A stretch of 64,000 nt of DNA from JAFDYH01 sp049840875 (lineage in GTDB: Bacteria; Bacteroidota; Bacteroidia; Chitinophagales; Chitinophagaceae): positions 1 to 64,000 of the forward strand of contig JASGJE010000020.1 in NCBI GenBank assembly GCA_049840875.1. Reading direction: 5' to 3'. This document shows, one piece after another, positions 26,356 to 34,576 of this stretch. A program made the translations under genes and the position numbers. Numbering within the stretch: position 1 is the stretch's first letter; each line of letters begins with the position of its first letter. Below the pieces are notes generated by a model. It was not told the DNA's origin. It did no database searches and saw nothing but the letters and a program-made list of their open reading frames with translations.

Positions 26356-26877
26356 ATGGTTCAGTATACAACAAGGATACTTCAGTTTGCAGAGCAGGGT
26401 GAAAAGACAGGCTGGACGTATGTGGAGATACCGCCTGATGTTGCTGAAAAACTCAAACCCGGCAATAAGAAATCATTCCGTGTGAAAGGGAAGCTGGATA
26501 ATTTTCAAATAAAGAAAACAGCCTTGTTGCCCATGGGCGGCGGTAAATTCATTATGCCACTAAATGCAGCAACCCGCAAGGCCATCGGAAAGAAAAAAGG
26601 TGCCATGCTAAAACTGCAATTGGAAGAAGATCATGCGGAAGTTAAAATAGTAAAAGAGTTGCTCGATTGTCTGAAAGACGAACCGGCAGCATTCACCAAT
26701 TTTAACAAGTTGCCAAAATCACATCAATTATATTACAGCAAATGGGTTGAAAGCGCCAAAACAGACAGCACAAAAACGAAGCGCATAGCAATGACTGTTA
26801 CTGCCATGTCAAAAGGGATGAGCTATGGTGAAATGATGAGGGCTGAGCGGGAAGATAAGGATGAGCTCAACAGGTAA
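26356..26877 (+). CDS. YdeI/OmpD-associated family protein with DUF1905 domain
   Basis: A protein of 173 residues from the ATG at 26356; a long upstream extension in frame was rejected because it overlaps the divergent rpiA start and lacks protein character. N-terminal DUF1905 (GWTYVEIPPDVAEKL, FRVKGKLDNFQIKKTALLPMGGGKFIMPLN) is followed by a YdeI-type C-terminus (FNKLPKSHQLYYSKWVESAK, RIAMTVTAMSKGMSYGEM). Function unknown; cytoplasmic. Confidence 0.8.
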   Translation: MVQYTTRILQFAEQGEKTGWTYVEIPPDVAEKLKPGNKKSFRVKGKLDNFQIKKTALLPMGGGKFIMPLNAATRKAIGKKKGAMLKLQLEEDHAEVKIVKELLDCLKDEPAAFTNFNKLPKSHQLYYSKWVESAKTDSTKTKRIAMTVTAMSKGMSYGEMMRAEREDKDELNR

Positions 26878-27078
26878 TTTCGCTTAGATGGCATGATTAT
26901 TTGAATCACTTTTCAGCTCAGTAAAAACCATAGGCCGTTATGAAAAGTTCCCGGTAATAATTCGTTTCAGTATTGTTTGTTATTTCATAATTTGCCGCGT
27001 CAATAATTAATTGACAATTATAAAATAAACCGAAGCAAAAAATCGTTTGAAGACAGTTAATCATTTAATCCAAACCTT

Positions 27079-28164
27079 ATGAGCCAGACAGGCAACAAAA
27101 CCGCTCCCGCAGCACTCCTCCATCAAAGAAAATATTTAGTTGTAGCAAGCGCAGTTCTCGGACTGATCGCAGTCAGCTATGCTGGTATGCAACTTTTTTC
27201 AAGAGAGCCAAACGCTGCCAACACAATAGCCGTAGCCGCACAGGCTGATACTGCGAAAGAAAAAGCAGCACAGGCAAGACAAATAACGTTTGATACAGCC
27301 GATTACAAACAACGTTTACTTGTAAACGCAAATGGAGATAGCACTGGCCGCTGGCCGGTTGTGCATGATTTTCCATTGGCAGGAGCCATACTTCCATTTA
27401 ACCGTATTGTAGCGTTTTATGGTAATCTTTACTCAACAAGAATGGGTATCCTGGGTGAATTGCCCCGTGCACAGATGTTGAAGAAATTACAGGAAGAAGT
27501 AAAAGTATGGGAAGCAGCAGATCCAGCAACTCCTGTTGTACCTGCATTACATTATATCGCGGTGACAGCCCAGGGAGCTCCCGGCAAAGGCGGAAAATAT
27601 AGATTACGTATGCCATTTCACCAGATTGACTCTGTACTGAGCATGGCAAAGGAAATAAACGCCTTAGTATTCCTGGATGTGCAGGTTGGTCTCAGTACAT
27701 TAAAAGAAGAGATTCCACAACTCGAGCAATACCTTAAAATGCCGAATGTTCATTTAGGAATCGACCCCGAATTTTCAATGAAAGGTGGCGAAGCACCTGG
27801 CAAAGTGATTGGCACATTCGATGCAGCAGATGTAAATTATACTTCAGACTATCTTGCTGAATTGGTGAAAGCCAATAACATACCTCCGAAAATACTTTGT
27901 GTTCACCGATTTACACAGAGAATGGTGACGAACTATAAGCAGATAAAAACACAACCGGAAGTACAGGTCGTAATGGATATGGATGGCTGGGGCTATCCGG
28001 GCAAGAAAATGACCACTTACAAAGAGTTTGTCTATAAAGAACCCGTACAGTTTACCGGATTTAAATTATTTTATAAAAATGACCTGCGGGACAACAGTCG
28101 CATGATGACACCGCAGGAAGTATTGAAACAAAAGCCACAACCGCTTTATATTCAATACCAATAA
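27079..28164 (+). CDS. Membrane-anchored or secreted TIM-barrel-like protein, unknown function
   Basis: A 361-residue protein with an uncleaved-type N-terminal hydrophobic segment (residues 19-38, YLVVASAVLGLIAVSYAGM). The mature part has strand-like segments that suggest a TIM barrel: ILPFNRIVAFYGNLY, PALHYIAVTAQ, INALVFLDVQVGLS, VHLGIDPEFSMKGG, PKILCVHRFTQRMV, VQVVMDMDGWG. The acidic residues in LDVQ, GIDPEF and MDMDG could form an active site, as in glycoside-hydrolase-like proteins. I do not recognise the family. Confidence 0.65.
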   Translation: MSQTGNKTAPAALLHQRKYLVVASAVLGLIAVSYAGMQLFSREPNAANTIAVAAQADTAKEKAAQARQITFDTADYKQRLLVNANGDSTGRWPVVHDFPLAGAILPFNRIVAFYGNLYSTRMGILGELPRAQMLKKLQEEVKVWEAADPATPVVPALHYIAVTAQGAPGKGGKYRLRMPFHQIDSVLSMAKEINALVFLDVQVGLSTLKEEIPQLEQYLKMPNVHLGIDPEFSMKGGEAPGKVIGTFDAADVNYTSDYLAELVKANNIPPKILCVHRFTQRMVTNYKQIKTQPEVQVVMDMDGWGYPGKKMTTYKEFVYKEPVQFTGFKLFYKNDLRDNSRMMTPQEVLKQKPQPLYIQYQ

Positions 28165-28207
28165 AGAAAAATTTCTCCTTAGGTTTTAGATTGTCTGTTT
28201 TCTGCTG

Positions 28208-28248
28208 CAGGGTTTAATGGAAAAAAGCGAAAGTTCCATTAAACCCTG
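28208..28248. other. Perfect 15-bp hairpin between genes
   Basis: CAGGGTTTAATGGAA (28208-28222) is the exact complement of TTCCATTAAACCCTG (28234-28248) with an 11-base loop. No T run follows. It may terminate the upstream gene or protect an mRNA end; it may also be a repeat element. Confidence 0.6.
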
Positions 28249-28352
28249 TGGCGTTATTGTTGTCTCATATCTCATACAAGCTTATACTCCTTCCCGCCTA
28301 CGATTCTCACCTAAATCAATTTTTAAACAGACGAATTAAAAGCAACAAGCGT

Positions 28353-29225
28353 ATGAAAGCTTCACGTAAAATTCTAAGTGTCCTTGTAGCTGCGTCGGTA
28401 TTTGCAGCTATTTTCGTTTTATCCTGTACGAAGGATAATTCTTCATCCTCATCAGTTCCTCCGGGCAAACAGAAAGTATCCTTATACCTTTCTGATGATC
28501 CTGGGCTATTTGATCAGGTGTTAATTGATATTCAATCTGTGAGAGTTCTTGTTGATACTTCTACTGCAGATACTGTTGAGCACCGCTGGCGTCATGATTG
28601 GAACTGTGATGATGGTAAGGACACCAGTGTGATCTGGGAAGATTTGTCAATCAGGCCAGGCGTTTATGACCTGCTTACATTGAGAAACGGAACAGATACT
28701 TTGTTTGCAAATGGTACCATTCCTCAAGGAAAAATCAAACGTATCAAGATTACATTGGGCACAAACAATTCATTGGTAAAAGATAGTGTAAGCTACCCGT
28801 TGAATCTGTATCCAGGCGACTCGGTTATTACACTTAAACTTTCCGGAAATGAATTTGATGAATATCTGGCTGGTCAGTTCCAGTTGTGGCTCGATTTCAA
28901 TGTAGGCCGCTCTATTCTCAAAATCAGGGATGGTGAATTCTATCTCAAACCATTTATTCGTTTGTTTATAACGAAAGCCACTGGTAGTGTTGCTGGTAAA
29001 GTAACGCCATGGGATGCCTACCCGGTAGTGAGCGTATATAATGAAACAGATACAGCTTATGCTATTCCTTACCGTGATGGTAATTTTAAAGTGAGAGGTC
29101 TTGATCCGGGTACTTATACAGTATTTGTAAATGCATCCAACGGTTATCAGGATACAACTATTACGAATGTAACAGTAACGGCGAGACAGGAATTTGATTT
29201 ACCGGATATCACTCTGCATAAATAA
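28353..29225 (+). CDS. DUF4382 lipoprotein
   Basis: A protein of 290 residues from the ATG at 28353, preferred over the longer frame since it begins the signal peptide MKASRKILSVLVAASVFAA with a lipobox at VLSCTKD. Residues about 38-170 match DUF4382: QKVSLYLSDDPGLFDQVLIDIQSV and the later RIKITLGTNNSL. The C-terminal 80 residues form a CarboxypepD_reg-like beta domain (GSVAGKVTPWDAYPVVSVY, GNFKVRGLDPGTYTVFVNA). Probably a surface-exposed lipoprotein; no known ligand. Confidence 0.85.
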   Translation: MKASRKILSVLVAASVFAAIFVLSCTKDNSSSSSVPPGKQKVSLYLSDDPGLFDQVLIDIQSVRVLVDTSTADTVEHRWRHDWNCDDGKDTSVIWEDLSIRPGVYDLLTLRNGTDTLFANGTIPQGKIKRIKITLGTNNSLVKDSVSYPLNLYPGDSVITLKLSGNEFDEYLAGQFQLWLDFNVGRSILKIRDGEFYLKPFIRLFITKATGSVAGKVTPWDAYPVVSVYNETDTAYAIPYRDGNFKVRGLDPGTYTVFVNASNGYQDTTITNVTVTARQEFDLPDITLHK

Positions 29226-29247
29226 ATTATTCCCCTATGATGTTTCC

Positions 29248-29277
29248 AAAGGGCTTCAGCAATGGAGCCCTTTTTAA
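29248..29277 (+). terminator. Rho-independent terminator after the DUF4382 gene
   Basis: AAAGGGCT (29248-29255) pairs with AGCCCTTT (29266-29273), followed by more T. It lies 22 bases after the stop codon. Confidence 0.8.
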
Positions 29278-29280
29278 TTT

Positions 29281-29400
29281 ATGATTTACGATGTACGATT
29301 TAGGATTTGGTCCAAATGAAACATTCCACCACTCAGAACTGGAGTATCGAAAATCGTACATCGTAAATCAGAAATCAGACATCCTCCATCCTAAATCCTT
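29281..29400. repeat. Long dyad of 'gatttacgatgtacgattt' type
   Basis: GATTTACGATGTACGATTTA near 29282 is complementary to AAATCGTACATCGTAAATC near 29349-29367, and further GATTT/AAATC words surround it. Same family as 16493-16605. It fills the gap between the terminator and the Mur ligase gene. Confidence 0.7.
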
Positions 29401-29421
29401 CATCTTCCTGATATTTGCAGC

Positions 29422-30798
29422 ATGATATCTTCAATCAAAGATTTTAAAAACGTTTTCTTTATCGGGATCGCCGGTGCGGGTATGAGCGCAATTGCACAAT
29501 ATCTTGTTGGTACCGGAAAAATTGTATCGGGAAGTGATCGTTTCTTTAAGCGGGGAGAACATAATGATATAAAAGAGAAATTAGAAACCGAAGGTATCCG
29601 CTGTTATCTGCAAAACTGTGAAGGCATTAGCGGTGAAACGGACCTGGTCGTGGTGTCCACGGCAATCGAAGATACAGTTGAAGAAGTTCAGAAGTCAAAG
29701 AGCCTGGGTATCCCGATCATAAAGCGATCTGAATTGCTAGCGTTGATTGCGAAAAGCAAAAAGACTGTTGCTATAGGTGGTACGAGTGGCAAAAGTACAG
29801 TAAGTGCTATGTTGTTTGATATCCTGGATTATGCAGGGTTACATCCTTCCATTATCGGTGGTGCGGGTTTGGTAAGCCTGATAAAGAAAGGAAAGATCGG
29901 CAACGCCATTGCAGGAACAGGTGACCTGCTAGTGATCGAAGCAGATGAAAGCGATGGTTCCATTGTTCAATACCACCCGGAAACCGGTGTTTTATTGAAC
30001 GTGGATAAAGATCACAAAGAGATAGATGTTTTAATGGATGTATTTACGACATTTAAAAACAACAGCAATACATTTATCGTCAATCAATCACATTACCTGG
30101 CGCGACAGCTTTCTCAAAATGAGAAACATGATTTCTCTTCTGATCACGATTTTCAGGCTGGTTATATTGCAACAGATTTTGCGCAGGACGGATTGGCCAT
30201 CTCGTTTAAAATTAATGGCGAGCCTTTTTCGTTGAAATTAGTTGGCCGTCACAATATGGAGAATGCACTTGCTGCCGCGACTGTAGCAGCGCAGCATGGC
30301 GTTGATTTAAAGATTTCTTCTCACGCCCTGAAAACCTATGAAGGGATTTATAGGCGCAACCAGGTATTGGGGCAAAAGGATGGTGTATGGGTTATAGATG
30401 ACTTTGCTCACAATCCTGTGAAATGCGCCGCAGCGATACAGGCTTGTCAACCTATAGCGCCGAAAGTGATCGCATGGTTTCAGCCTCACGGGTATGGTCC
30501 TACGAGATTTTTGAGAAATGATTTTGTTGAGGAAATAAGTAAAGCCCTCCGCCCCGGCGATGAGATATGGATGAGTGAAATTTTTTACGCCGGAGGTACT
30601 GCCGAGAAAAATATATCAGCAAACGACCTTATCGTCGATATCCAGCGATTGGATAAAAAAGCTTTTTTCATTGAAAATCGCGATCATTTTCTCTCAGCTG
30701 TTCGTCCGCATTTAACTGATAACTGTGTTTTACTCCTGATGGGCGCCCGTGATCCTTCGCTGGAACATTTCGCCAAAGGCGTCTGGGAAAATTTATGA
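29422..30798 (+). CDS. Mur ligase family protein, MurC/Mpl type
   Basis: A 458-residue ATP-dependent ligase. The N-terminal domain has FFIGIAGAGMSAIAQYLVG, the UDP-binding loop; the ATP loop is GGTSGKSTVSAM, with Thr/Ser variation of the GTNGKT theme; LVIEADESDGSI and LLNVDKDHKEI are central-domain motifs; DDFAHNPVKCAAAI and QPHGYGPTRF match the MurC/Mpl C-terminal domain. The gene stands alone, not in a dcw cluster, which favours Mpl (attaches recycled tripeptide to UDP-MurNAc) or a MurC-like paralogue over the essential MurC. A near-match promoter GATATTTG lies 4 bases before the ATG. Confidence 0.8.
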   Translation: MISSIKDFKNVFFIGIAGAGMSAIAQYLVGTGKIVSGSDRFFKRGEHNDIKEKLETEGIRCYLQNCEGISGETDLVVVSTAIEDTVEEVQKSKSLGIPIIKRSELLALIAKSKKTVAIGGTSGKSTVSAMLFDILDYAGLHPSIIGGAGLVSLIKKGKIGNAIAGTGDLLVIEADESDGSIVQYHPETGVLLNVDKDHKEIDVLMDVFTTFKNNSNTFIVNQSHYLARQLSQNEKHDFSSDHDFQAGYIATDFAQDGLAISFKINGEPFSLKLVGRHNMENALAAATVAAQHGVDLKISSHALKTYEGIYRRNQVLGQKDGVWVIDDFAHNPVKCAAAIQACQPIAPKVIAWFQPHGYGPTRFLRNDFVEEISKALRPGDEIWMSEIFYAGGTAEKNISANDLIVDIQRLDKKAFFIENRDHFLSAVRPHLTDNCVLLLMGARDPSLEHFAKGVWENL

Positions 30799-30870
30799 TG
30801 AATAAATTACTATGCTGATTCAGGTTACGCTAAAAACTCCATCTTTGCTGACTGCTTAAATTGATCTGCT

Positions 30871-32109
30871 ATGGCTGTTGGCAATAATAACCGCAATGCT
30901 GCGATAGGATTTATTTTTATCACCCTGCTTGTTGACGTAATGGGTTGGGGATTGATCATCCCTGTTATTCCCGATTTAATAGTTGAGCTGAAGCATGTAA
31001 AGATTAATGAGGCGAGTACGTATGGAAGCTGGCTCTTGTTTGCCTATGCATTTATGCAATTTTTATGTGCCCCCATTCTTGGAAATCTAAGTGATAAATA
31101 TGGCCGCCGCCCAATTATTCTGTTTTCATTGTTCGGCTTTGGTGTAGACTATTTGTTCCAGGCATTATCGCCGACGTTCGGTTGGTTGTTTGTTGGTCGT
31201 ATAATAGCTGGTATTACGGGTGCAAGTTTTACAACAGCCAGTGCTTATATAGCGGATATCAGCACACCTGAAAACCGTGCAAAGAATTTTGGGATGATCG
31301 GTGCAGCATTTGGATTGGGTTTTATTATCGGTCCTGCACTGGGAGGCTTGTTAGGCACCTGGGGTACAAGGGCGCCATTTTATGCTGCAGCCATACTTTG
31401 TCTGCTTAATTGTTTATACGGTTATTTTATTTTGCCGGAATCATTGTCACTTGAACACAGAAGAAAATTCGAGTGGAAGAGAGCGAATCCATTGGGCTCG
31501 CTTCGTCAATTGAAAAAATACCCGGCTATCAGCGAACTGGCTGTTTCGTTCTTTTTGATTTATCTCGCCGTAAATGCGGTGCAGGCCAATTGGAATTATT
31601 TTACTAAATACAGGTTTGACTGGAGTGATAAAATGGTAGGCTATTCATTAGCGTTAGTGGGGTTATTGGTTGCTGCTGTACAGGCAGGATTGACGAGAGT
31701 TGTGAATGCTAAATTAGGAAATGAGCGAAGTGTATACATAGGCTTATGCCTCTATAGTTTGGGTTTGTTTTTGTTTGGGTTTGCCACGCAGAGCTGGATG
31801 ATGTTTGCATTCCTGGTACCATATTGTCTTGGCGGTATTGCCGGCCCTGCATTACAATCCATCATTGCTGGTCACGTGCCACCAAATGAACAAGGTGAAT
31901 TGCAAGGAGGTTTAACGAGCATCATGAGTATCACTGCGATTATTGGTCCCTTGGTAATGAACAATCTCTTTTACTTCTTTACCAAAACCAATGCGCCCTA
32001 CCATTTTCCGGGGGCGCCGTTTTTATTGGGCGGCGTATTGATGTTGGCCAGCGCCATATTTGCTTACCACGCATTGAAGACTGAAAAACATGTGGCTGTT
32101 TCTTCTTAA
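30871..32109 (+). CDS. MFS efflux transporter, TetA-like
   Basis: A 412-residue protein with about 12 membrane segments. The DHA1 signature between segments 2 and 3 is GNLSDKYGRRPIILFSLFG; motif C in segment 5 is FGLGFIIGPALGGLLG; LLVDVMGWGLIIPVIPDL in segment 1 is characteristic of the TCR/TetA group. Members export tetracycline and other drugs by proton antiport; in this lineage the substrate is unproven, so resistance should not be assumed. Confidence 0.88.
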   Translation: MAVGNNNRNAAIGFIFITLLVDVMGWGLIIPVIPDLIVELKHVKINEASTYGSWLLFAYAFMQFLCAPILGNLSDKYGRRPIILFSLFGFGVDYLFQALSPTFGWLFVGRIIAGITGASFTTASAYIADISTPENRAKNFGMIGAAFGLGFIIGPALGGLLGTWGTRAPFYAAAILCLLNCLYGYFILPESLSLEHRRKFEWKRANPLGSLRQLKKYPAISELAVSFFLIYLAVNAVQANWNYFTKYRFDWSDKMVGYSLALVGLLVAAVQAGLTRVVNAKLGNERSVYIGLCLYSLGLFLFGFATQSWMMFAFLVPYCLGGIAGPALQSIIAGHVPPNEQGELQGGLTSIMSITAIIGPLVMNNLFYFFTKTNAPYHFPGAPFLLGGVLMLASAIFAYHALKTEKHVAVSS

Positions 32110-32114
32110 AATAA

Positions 32115-32149
32115 ATGCGCCGGTAAAAACTTCATTCTTACCGGCGCAT
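32115..32149. terminator. 12-bp hairpin between convergent genes
   Basis: ATGCGCCGGTAA (32115-32126) is the exact complement of TTACCGGCGCAT (32138-32149). It lies 5 bases after the MFS stop and 18 before the end of a leftward gene, so it probably terminates both. Confidence 0.7.
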
Positions 32150-32167
32150 GTTACGATTCTACAATTT

Positions 32168-32674
32168 TTAAAACGGCTGCAGAGAATATTCGGGTTGTTT
32201 TGCCTTTGCGAATGGCTGAAATAACAACCAGCATAATGTCATTAATAAACTTGCTCCGTTAGTCGTATCGATGGGTTTTCCTGTTTCAAGATGAATTTCT
32301 TCAAGAGCAGCTTTTGCAGGTGACAATTTGCAAACGATCAAGGGTTGATCGATTGTTTCCTTATAAATCACCAATTCTTCTGCTGATTGTTCTTGCCGTA
32401 TTGTATAAAAGAAACGTTGATCATCCAGTTCAATATAGTTTTCCTGGTTTTCATGTCCCAGCTTACCAACACGAAAACCGTATTCATTTCTCAGAACAGT
32501 TTTGTTTCTGAGTATGCCTTCTTTGCTGATAATAAATAATCTTTTCTCATCCAGCGATTCTATTCTTGCAGTGCCGGCCGAAGGATTATAAGTAAGGCTC
32601 AATACATACTTATCCTTATGCCAGAGTTCATAGACTTTTTTTTTCGCAGTGTTAAGTATTGTTTCCCATCTCAT
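32168..32674 (-). CDS. Protein of unknown function
   Basis: A 168-residue protein without a signal peptide. It is rich in beta-strand-like segments (YVLSLTYNPSAGTARIES, LFIISKEGILRNKTVLRNEY, RFFYTIRQEQ) and has one hydrophobic stretch near the end (ASLLMTLCWLLFQPF). The tubby/LURP-like look of the strands is only an impression. Its start faces the guanine deaminase-like gene across 180 bases that contain a perfect inverted repeat. Confidence 0.6.
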   Translation of the reverse strand: MRWETILNTAKKKVYELWHKDKYVLSLTYNPSAGTARIESLDEKRLFIISKEGILRNKTVLRNEYGFRVGKLGHENQENYIELDDQRFFYTIRQEQSAEELVIYKETIDQPLIVCKLSPAKAALEEIHLETGKPIDTTNGASLLMTLCWLLFQPFAKAKQPEYSLQPF

Positions 32675-32793
32675 AACAGAAATTTTTTACAGATAAATAG
32701 GGTTAGGGCGGAAAAATTACGATCCTTTTCAGTAAGGTCTGTTTGAGTGAGTCAAGAATTAATCCAGAATTAATATTAGAAGTAATTTCGTGT

Positions 32794-32831
32794 ATTATCT
32801 GTGGACAATTTGCAGGTTTTCCACAGATAAT
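32794..32831. promoter_or_regulatory. Inverted repeat with DnaA-box-like halves
   Basis: ATTATCTGTGGA (32794-32805) is the exact complement of TCCACAGATAAT (32820-32831). The right half contains TTTTCCACA, which fits the DnaA consensus TTWTNCACA; the left contains TGTGGACAA, one mismatch away in the other orientation. It could be an operator for the divergent genes or a DnaA site. Only the symmetry is certain. Confidence 0.5.
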
Positions 32832-32853
32832 GAGCATTTTATAAAACGATTCT

Positions 32854-33333
32854 ATGCTAAACGAAAAAGAGATTTTGTTTTTGGAGAAGGCCATTGAAGT
32901 GGCAAAACGCGGCATGGAAACAGGTAAAGGCGGCCCGTTTGGTTGTGTAATTGTGCGAGATAATGAAGTGATAGCGGAGGGATGTAATCTTGTAACCTCT
33001 ACAAATGATCCCACTGCACATGCCGAGGTGGTGGCCATTCGCGAAGCATGCAAGCGGCTACAGTCATACGAGTTGACTGACTGTGATGTATATGCGAGTT
33101 GCGAACCTTGCCCGATGTGCCTTGGCGCGATTTACTGGGCAAGAGTGAACAGGGTGATTTATGCGAGCACCAGGCATGATGCTGCGGCGGTAGAGTTTGA
33201 TGATGATTTTATCTACAAAGAGATTGGCGCAGAAATGGAGAAGCGAAAAATTCCTTTCATTCATTATGCGCATCCAAAAGCAGCAGCGGTTTTTAATAGC
33301 TGGGTGGATAATGAAAATAAAAAAAGGTATTGA
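32854..33333 (+). CDS. Nucleoside deaminase, guanine deaminase-like
   Basis: A 159-residue zinc deaminase: the zinc and catalytic motif HAEVVAIREAC with the CEPCPMCLGAIYWARV that supplies two cysteines. The N-terminal FLEKAIEVAKRGMETGKGGPFGCVIV and the C-terminal FDDDFIYKEI are close to Bacillus GuaD, which turns guanine into xanthine, rather than to the tRNA deaminase TadA. Substrate is inferred from that resemblance. Cytoplasmic. Confidence 0.85.
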   Translation: MLNEKEILFLEKAIEVAKRGMETGKGGPFGCVIVRDNEVIAEGCNLVTSTNDPTAHAEVVAIREACKRLQSYELTDCDVYASCEPCPMCLGAIYWARVNRVIYASTRHDAAAVEFDDDFIYKEIGAEMEKRKIPFIHYAHPKAAAVFNSWVDNENKKRY

Positions 33334-33473
33334 AGGTAGATGATGGTATGCATATAACTAAACAGATCAGATTGGATATGCTGCTTAACAGGATTACAAC
33401 AGTTGAAACACGGCTTTTGTCAGCTTGCATTTTGGCAGTACCAATTTTAACAGTATGTAGTTTCTCCTCGTGG

Positions 33474-34193
33474 CTATTTTAGCTTTGCTATTTCAGCAGC
33501 AATTTCGTCAAGCACTTCTTTGTTTTTGACTTCCTTTTTGCTGCCAACCTTTGAAGAAAAAATTATAAAAACTTTGCCGCCATATTTTTCTTCAAAAGAT
33601 TCAAAGTTTGCTTGCATTCTTTCCGTCAATTTGTAATTACCAAAATTTGCATTTGCAGTTACAGGCTTTATTTGAATGCCAAAAGCTTTGTCTTCAACTT
33701 TGCCGATATAATCTACATCGCCTGAATGGTCTAAGTCTGAATCAGATTCTTCAAATACTACATCAGGGAATTTCTTGGCAAGAAAATCATTGATAACTGA
33801 CTTCTCTGTCAAAAAGCCATCAAAGGTTCGTGGAATTGTAACTTCATAAACGTAGTCGTAACAATCTTGTTTTGTGATTTGCCTAAATGCTTCTGTCCAC
33901 TCTGGGATAACAACTTCTGTAATTTTTTCATAAAGCCTTTCGCCTAATTCATCAAGGATTTCTTGGGTTACTTTGACCGGTATTTTTGTTTTTGTATGAG
34001 CCTTATCAAAGTAGTATTGTCGCCATTCCTGAAAGGTTTTAGGTTGACATTCCCTAATGAGTTCCATTACTGCACCAACCTTGCTTGGTCTTGTAAGTTG
34101 ATACGCATTACTTGTGTAGTTTAGTACTTTTTCTTTTTTGCCGAACGGTTTCGCGTATTTGTAAATCGGTTGTTCTTCTTCTACTTCTTCCAT
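33474..34193 (-). CDS. MjaI-like type II restriction endonuclease
   Basis: A 239-residue protein that I recognise as resembling the MjaI restriction endonuclease family (cuts CTAG). Visible marks are LNYTSNAYQLTRPSKVGAVMELI, FDGFLTEKSVINDFL, a nuclease-like core HSGDVDYIGKVEDKAFGIQIKP with Asp and the Q-I-K triad of a PD-(D/E)XK enzyme, and TERMQANFESFEEKYGGKVFIIFS. It is the last gene of a leftward set that begins with a DNA methyltransferase, the expected arrangement. Recognition of CTAG is inferred. The segment looks richer in A and T than its neighbours. Confidence 0.8.
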   Translation of the reverse strand: MEEVEEEQPIYKYAKPFGKKEKVLNYTSNAYQLTRPSKVGAVMELIRECQPKTFQEWRQYYFDKAHTKTKIPVKVTQEILDELGERLYEKITEVVIPEWTEAFRQITKQDCYDYVYEVTIPRTFDGFLTEKSVINDFLAKKFPDVVFEESDSDLDHSGDVDYIGKVEDKAFGIQIKPVTANANFGNYKLTERMQANFESFEEKYGGKVFIIFSSKVGSKKEVKNKEVLDEIAAEIAKLK

Positions 34194-34207
34194 AAATGAC
34201 TACAAGT

Positions 34208-34576
34208 CTAATAAAGTAAAATATTTCTGTTAGTTTGGTTGGCTGGAACAGCAGCGTTCCAATTATTAATCAAATTAGTTCTTCTGTTATTTATTTCTCT
34301 TGCTCTATTTTCAAGTGAGTCTAAATAGTCATTAAGTTCTTGAATATTGTTTCTTCGAATTTTATAGTAGCCCCTTGACTTCTTCAAGGTGCTAGCTATC
34401 AAGTCTTGGTCGTGTTCAATACACTCAGTAATAAGCGTTCGTGTCTTAACTTGATTTCCTCCAATTGGATAACCCATGTGATTAGCAATCGCTATAGCAT
34501 TAACCGCAGTCCTTATTCCATAATTTAGAAATTGAAGTAATCGTGTTCTTTCGGTTTGAGTGAAATTAACTGGCAT
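34208..34576 (-). CDS. Small protein between methyltransferase and endonuclease, unknown
   Basis: A protein of 122 residues read from the ATG complementary to 34574-34576, which overlaps the end of the methyltransferase by 11 bases (ATGCCAGTTAA). An upstream in-frame ATG would add 20 residues inside the methyltransferase. The sequence is helical and basic (RTRLLQFLNYGIRTAVNAIAI, QVKTRTLITECIEHDQDLI, YKIRRNNIQELNDYL). It does not look like a classical controller protein with a helix-turn-helix that I can name. Tight coupling to both R and M genes suggests it serves the restriction system. Confidence 0.65.
   Translation of the reverse strand: MPVNFTQTERTRLLQFLNYGIRTAVNAIAIANHMGYPIGGNQVKTRTLITECIEHDQDLIASTLKKSRGYYKIRRNNIQELNDYLDSLENRAREINNRRTNLINNWNAAVPANQTNRNILLY

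Noticed and set aside
30871..32109. Calling the MFS gene a proven tetracycline-resistance gene
   Set aside because: The TetA-like signature marks a broad group; chromosomal members often export other compounds.
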